Shown: piece by piece, positions 61,138 through 64,000 of the stretch
How the letters are laid out: the number at the start of each line of letters is the position of its first letter
Numbering within the stretch: position 1 is the first letter of the stretch
Assembly: GCF_003932505.1 (NCBI RefSeq)
Contig: NZ_QZMU01000002.1
Coordinates: 124,001 to 188,000 of the forward strand
Reading direction: 5' to 3'
DNA from: Thiohalobacter thiocyanaticus
GTDB taxonomy: Bacteria; Pseudomonadota; Gammaproteobacteria; Thiohalobacterales; Thiohalobacteraceae
Length of the DNA: 64,000 nt
The notes under the pieces: generated by a model
Told to the model about the DNA's origin: nothing
The model's input: only the letters and a program-made list of their open reading frames with translations
The model's database searches: none
Position numbers and translations under genes: made by a program

Positions 61138-62399
61138 CCGCTGCCGTGGTGCTGGCACTGATCCTGCTGGCCGCGCTGGGGCTGCCGCTGTTCGTGGTGC
61201 TCGGCGCCGGTGGCCTCTATGCCACCGGGCAGATGGAACTGGATCCGATCGTGCTCATCGTCGAGCTGAACCGGCTGGCCAGTTCGCCCAATCTCACCGC
61301 CATCCCCATGTTCACCTTCGCCGGCGTGGTGCTGGCCGCCGGCGGCGCGCCGCAGCGCCTGATCCGGCTGTTCAATTCCCTGTTCGGCTGGCTGCCCGGC
61401 GGTCTGGCCGCGGTCGCGCTCACGGCCTGCGCCTTCTTCACCGCCTTCTCCGGCGCCTCCGGCGTGACCATCCTGGCGCTGGGCGGGCTGCTCTATCCCA
61501 TGCTCAGCTGCCAGGGCTACCGCGAGCGCTTCTGCCTGGGGCTGCTGACCTCCTCCGGCTCGCTGGGCCTGCTGTTCCCGCCCAGCCTGGCCATCCTGCT
61601 CTACGGCATCGTCGCCGGCGTGAACATCGACGAGCTGTTCCTGGCCGGGATTGTGCCCGGCACCCTGCTGCTGGTCATGCTGCTGCTCTACAGCGTCTTC
61701 ATGGGCTGCAAGTGCAGCGTGCCGCGCCAGAGCTTTTCCATCCCCGAACTGCTACGCGCCGTGCGCGCCGGCATCTGGGACATCCTGCTGCCGGTGGGCA
61801 TCGTGGTCGGCATCTTCGGCGGCTATGTCACCGTCAACGAAGCCGCCGCCTGCACCGCCGCCTATGTGCTCGCCCTGGAGTCACTCATCTTCCGCAACAT
61901 CAACCCGGCGCGTCAGCTGCTGCCGCTGCTGCGCGACACCAGCCTGCTGGTGGGCAGCATCCTGATCATCCTGGCCGCGGCCATGGGCCTGACCAACCTG
62001 CTGGTCGACGCCCAGGTGCCGATGCAGCTGCTGGCCTGGGTGAAAACGCACGTGGATTCGCAGCTGGAGTTCCTGCTGCTGCTGAACCTGTTCCTGCTGA
62101 TCGTGGGCGCGATGATGGACATCTTCTCCGCCATCGTCGTGATCACGCCTCTGATCCTGCCGCTGGCGGCCCAGTTCGGCGTCAACCCGGTGCACCTGGG
62201 CATCATCATGCTGGCCAACCTGGAGATCGGCTACAGCACGCCGCCGGTGGGCATCAACCTGTTCATCGCCAGCCAGCGCTTCGGCAAGCCGATTTTGCTG
62301 CTGTTCCGGGCGGCCCTGCCTTTTCTCGCCATCATGCTGGTGTGGCTGCTGATCATCACCTACAACCCGGTGCTGTCGCTGTGGTGGCAGAAAGGGTGA
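61134..62399 (+). CDS. TRAP transporter large permease (DctM type)
   Basis: The 421-aa protein has about 12 membrane helices and the DctM signatures: LTAIPMFTFAGVVLAAGG, AFFTAFSGASGVTILALGGLLYPML, SSGSLGLLFPPSLAILLYG and LNLFLLIVGAMMDIFSAIVVITPLILPLA, LANLEIGYSTPPVGINLF. It starts from GTG at 61134 overlapping the DctQ stop. It forms the transport channel with DctQ and uses a Na+ or H+ gradient, a useful partner to the Mrp antiporter. Confidence 0.93.
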   Translation: MTAAVVLALILLAALGLPLFVVLGAGGLYATGQMELDPIVLIVELNRLASSPNLTAIPMFTFAGVVLAAGGAPQRLIRLFNSLFGWLPGGLAAVALTACAFFTAFSGASGVTILALGGLLYPMLSCQGYRERFCLGLLTSSGSLGLLFPPSLAILLYGIVAGVNIDELFLAGIVPGTLLLVMLLLYSVFMGCKCSVPRQSFSIPELLRAVRAGIWDILLPVGIVVGIFGGYVTVNEAAACTAAYVLALESLIFRNINPARQLLPLLRDTSLLVGSILIILAAAMGLTNLLVDAQVPMQLLAWVKTHVDSQLEFLLLLNLFLLIVGAMMDIFSAIVVITPLILPLAAQFGVNPVHLGIIMLANLEIGYSTPPVGINLFIASQRFGKPILLLFRAALPFLAIMLVWLLIITYNPVLSLWWQKG

Positions 62400-62412
62400 T
62401 CAATACCACTGC

Positions 62413-62497
62413 GTAGGTCGGGTTAGCGGCAGCGTAACCCGACAACACGGCGGCGAACCGCGCCGGGTTACGCCCTACCGGGCTAACCCGACCTACG
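62413..62497. repeat. REP1 palindromic repeat, copy 9
   Basis: GTAGGTCGGGTTAGCGG...GTAACCCGAC followed by CGGGTTACGCCC...GGGCTAACCCGACCTACG. No outer arms. It lies between the TRAP operon and the chelatase gene. Confidence 0.85.
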
Positions 62498-62633
62498 ATT
62501 TTCACGAATAGGCGGCATCAATGGAATGTCACGGTAATTTTACCCCGCCCCCCGATATCCCCAGCCGCAGACCGTTTTTTCCCGCCCCGGCTTCAGGTAT
62601 CTTCAGGACTGGAATCCATCGGGAATCGAGCCT

Positions 62634-62993
62634 ATGAAAGCCCTGCTGATCGTGGCCCACGGCAGCCGCCGCGCCGCCTCCAATGACGAAGTCCGGGAAC
62701 TGACCGCCCGCATACGGAACCTGGCGGGTGAGCGCTTCGGGCAGGTCGACTGCGCCTTCCTGGAACTGGCCGAACCCTCCATCCCGGACGGCATCGAGTG
62801 CTGTGTGCGCAACGGCGCCGACGAGGTGGTGGTGCTGCCCTATTTCCTGTCCGCCGGCCGGCATGTCATCAGCGACATCCCCGGCGAGGTGGAGGGCAAG
62901 CAGCAGGAATATCCCGACGTGAACATCCACATCGTCCCCTATCTGGGTTCGGCCGAGACCATCCCCGAGCTGATGCTGCAGCTGGCGTCCTGA
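62634..62993 (+). CDS. CbiX/SirB-like sirohydrochlorin chelatase family protein
   Basis: The 119-aa protein has the small-type CbiX fold: LLIVAHGSRRAASNDEVREL with the metal-binding His, DCAFLELAEPSIPDGIE, VVVLPYFLSAGRHVISDIPGEV with the second His, and VNIHIVPYLGSAETIPELM. Such proteins insert iron or cobalt into sirohydrochlorin. It is isolated from other siroheme or cobalamin genes here, so the metal is not known. Confidence 0.87.
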   Translation: MKALLIVAHGSRRAASNDEVRELTARIRNLAGERFGQVDCAFLELAEPSIPDGIECCVRNGADEVVVLPYFLSAGRHVISDIPGEVEGKQQEYPDVNIHIVPYLGSAETIPELMLQLAS

Positions 62994-63057
62994 ATACTCA
63001 GGTCCGGAGCTGTAGACGCAGAGGACGTAGAGACGCCATCACCCTCCGTAACAGAGC

Positions 63058-63128
63058 CGTCATCCCGGCGAAGGCCGGGATCCAGTGACCACAGCGGTAT
63101 CTGGATCCCCGCCTTCGCGGGGATGACG
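63058..63128. repeat. REP3 palindromic repeat, copy iv
   Basis: CGTCATCCCGGCGAAGGCCG pairs with CCCCGCCTTCGCGGGGATGACG. To its right TTCATGTAATGATCGG (63150-63165) resembles the arm of REP1 copy 8. To its left GACGCAGAGG (63014-63023) resembles the arm type of E2. Confidence 0.8.
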
Positions 63129-63191
63129 GTAGTGGGTAGGCTGTCGCAATTCATGTAATGATCGGATCAATACCGTCCAGGCTCGAGTAAC

Positions 63192-63986
63192 CTACCGGTC
63201 GAAATAGCCGAACACGCCCTTGAGCAGCTCCGTGGTCCGGGCCGCGGGCTGCTCCCGGATCTTCTGTTCCTCCTCCGCCAGCTTCAGGAACAGGCCATCC
63301 AGGGTCCGGTCGGTGACATAGGCGTCCAGGTCCAGGCTGTCCCGGTTCATGAAGGAATCCATGATCCCGGCCCGGGAAACCAGTTGCTTGTAGCGGGAGG
63401 TGACACCGACCCGGTCCATGTTCTCGGCCACGATCGGCCGGATGACGCTGCTCAGCCGATCGGAGGAATGCTCACGGAAATACTGCGTCGCGGCGTCCGG
63501 TTCCCCCTGGACGATGTCACGGGCATCGCTGACCGACAGGCCCTTGATGGTATCGATGAAGATCTCACGGGTCTGCGGTACTGCCTGTTCGGCGGCACGG
63601 TTCATGGACTGGATGAACTCGTCGGCATAGCGGTCCTGTCCCAGCCGCCGCAGCACCGACTCGGCCGTGCGCAGTTCCTGCGGCATCGGGATCCGCACCT
63701 GTTCGTCCCGGAGATAGCCGCCCTCCTGCCCGAGCGTGGCGATGGCCCGCTGCACCCCGACCTGCAGCGCCTCCAGCACGCCCCGGGTCATGGTCTGAGC
63801 GTCCGGCATGGCCGCCGTCTCCGTGGCCGTGGCTGCCGGCGCGTCCCGGGCAGCATCCTGCCCCTGGTCTTCATCGCCGCCCAGCACCCCCTTCAACATG
63901 TCCTGCCAGCCGGCCCGGGCCGGTGCGCTGAGCAGGCCCGCGGCCATGACAACGGCGAGACAGTGGGACAGTAACGATCGATTCAT
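63192..63986 (-). CDS. DUF4197 family periplasmic protein
   Basis: The 264-aa protein has a signal peptide (LLSHCLAVVMAAGLLSAPARA) and a DUF4197 domain: LEALQVGVQRAIATLGQEGGYLRDEQVRIPMPQELR, INFIDTIK-like IFIDTIKGLSVSDARDIVQGEPDAATQYFREHS and the C-terminal YVTDRTLDGLFLKLAEEEQKIR. The domain is widespread in proteobacteria with no known activity. It is encoded just inside the window edge, ATG at 63986 with GGGAAGAGAG upstream. Confidence 0.92.
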   Translation of the reverse strand: MNRSLLSHCLAVVMAAGLLSAPARAGWQDMLKGVLGGDEDQGQDAARDAPAATATETAAMPDAQTMTRGVLEALQVGVQRAIATLGQEGGYLRDEQVRIPMPQELRTAESVLRRLGQDRYADEFIQSMNRAAEQAVPQTREIFIDTIKGLSVSDARDIVQGEPDAATQYFREHSSDRLSSVIRPIVAENMDRVGVTSRYKQLVSRAGIMDSFMNRDSLDLDAYVTDRTLDGLFLKLAEEEQKIREQPAARTTELLKGVFGYFDR

Positions 63987-64000
63987 CTCTCTTCCCTCCC

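Overview
The window is GC-rich chromosomal DNA from a gammaproteobacterium. The evidence is the gene order: the minus strand carries the classical block rpsB-tsf-pyrH-frr-uppS-cdsA-dxr-rseP-bamA-skp-lpxD-fabZ-lpxA-lpxB-rnhB-dnaE-accA-tilS-pyrG-kdsA-eno-ftsB-ispD-ispF, then truD, surE and the remains of pcm and yqaA. The plus strand carries map-glnD-dapC-dapD and yffB-dapE. No lineage-defining marker is present. A DsrC-like protein, a DsrE-like periplasmic protein, a fused MrpAB antiporter and a TatT-type TRAP system would fit an environmental Chromatiales-like bacterium, but that is inference.

Layout. 1-1148: two decayed genes (a DedA/YqaA-type membrane protein and pcm) beside intact surE. 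1185-6334: surE, an Smr-domain protein, truD, a DUF72 protein, a 121-aa orphan behind a well-placed CRP-type site, a lytic transglycosylase lipoprotein and a BrnT/BrnA toxin-antitoxin pair, all lying within the ancestral ispF-truD-surE order. 6366-32948: the long minus-strand housekeeping block (isoprenoid precursors, enolase, KDO, CTP, tRNA-Ile lysidine, fatty acid start, replicase, lipid A, outer-membrane assembly, undecaprenyl and phospholipid precursors, ribosome recycling, UMP kinase, EF-Ts, S2). 33177-41339: map, glnD, a DsrC-like protein, a SET-domain protein, a VOC protein, an EamA transporter, dapC and dapD. 41606-56751: an accessory block separating dapD from yffB-dapE, holding an Mrp antiporter operon, a stand-alone cyclic-nucleotide-binding protein, a PQQ-type sugar dehydrogenase, ChrA, an atypical metallo-beta-lactamase-fold protein, a Vgb-like propeller, a hydrolase, a DsrE-like protein and a PAS-GGDEF-EAL protein. 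57032-63986: yffB-dapE, a four-gene TRAP transporter with TatT, a CbiX-like chelatase and a DUF4197 protein.

Three conserved genes (glnD, dapC, mrpA) each carry one frameshift that leaves both halves well conserved. These may be sequence errors or real lesions.

The most unusual structure is non-coding. Many intergenic gaps hold palindromic repeats. At least seven gaps hold nested palindromes, in which a core inverted repeat from one of several families sits inside a second, unrelated pair of inverted arms. Cores and arms are mixed combinatorially, and arms abut or supply the stop codons of neighbouring genes. The second notable point is the brnTA control region: a perfect -35 box at the ispF stop codon, a perfect 8-bp dyad over the -10 region and the start codon, and a predicted leaderless transcript.
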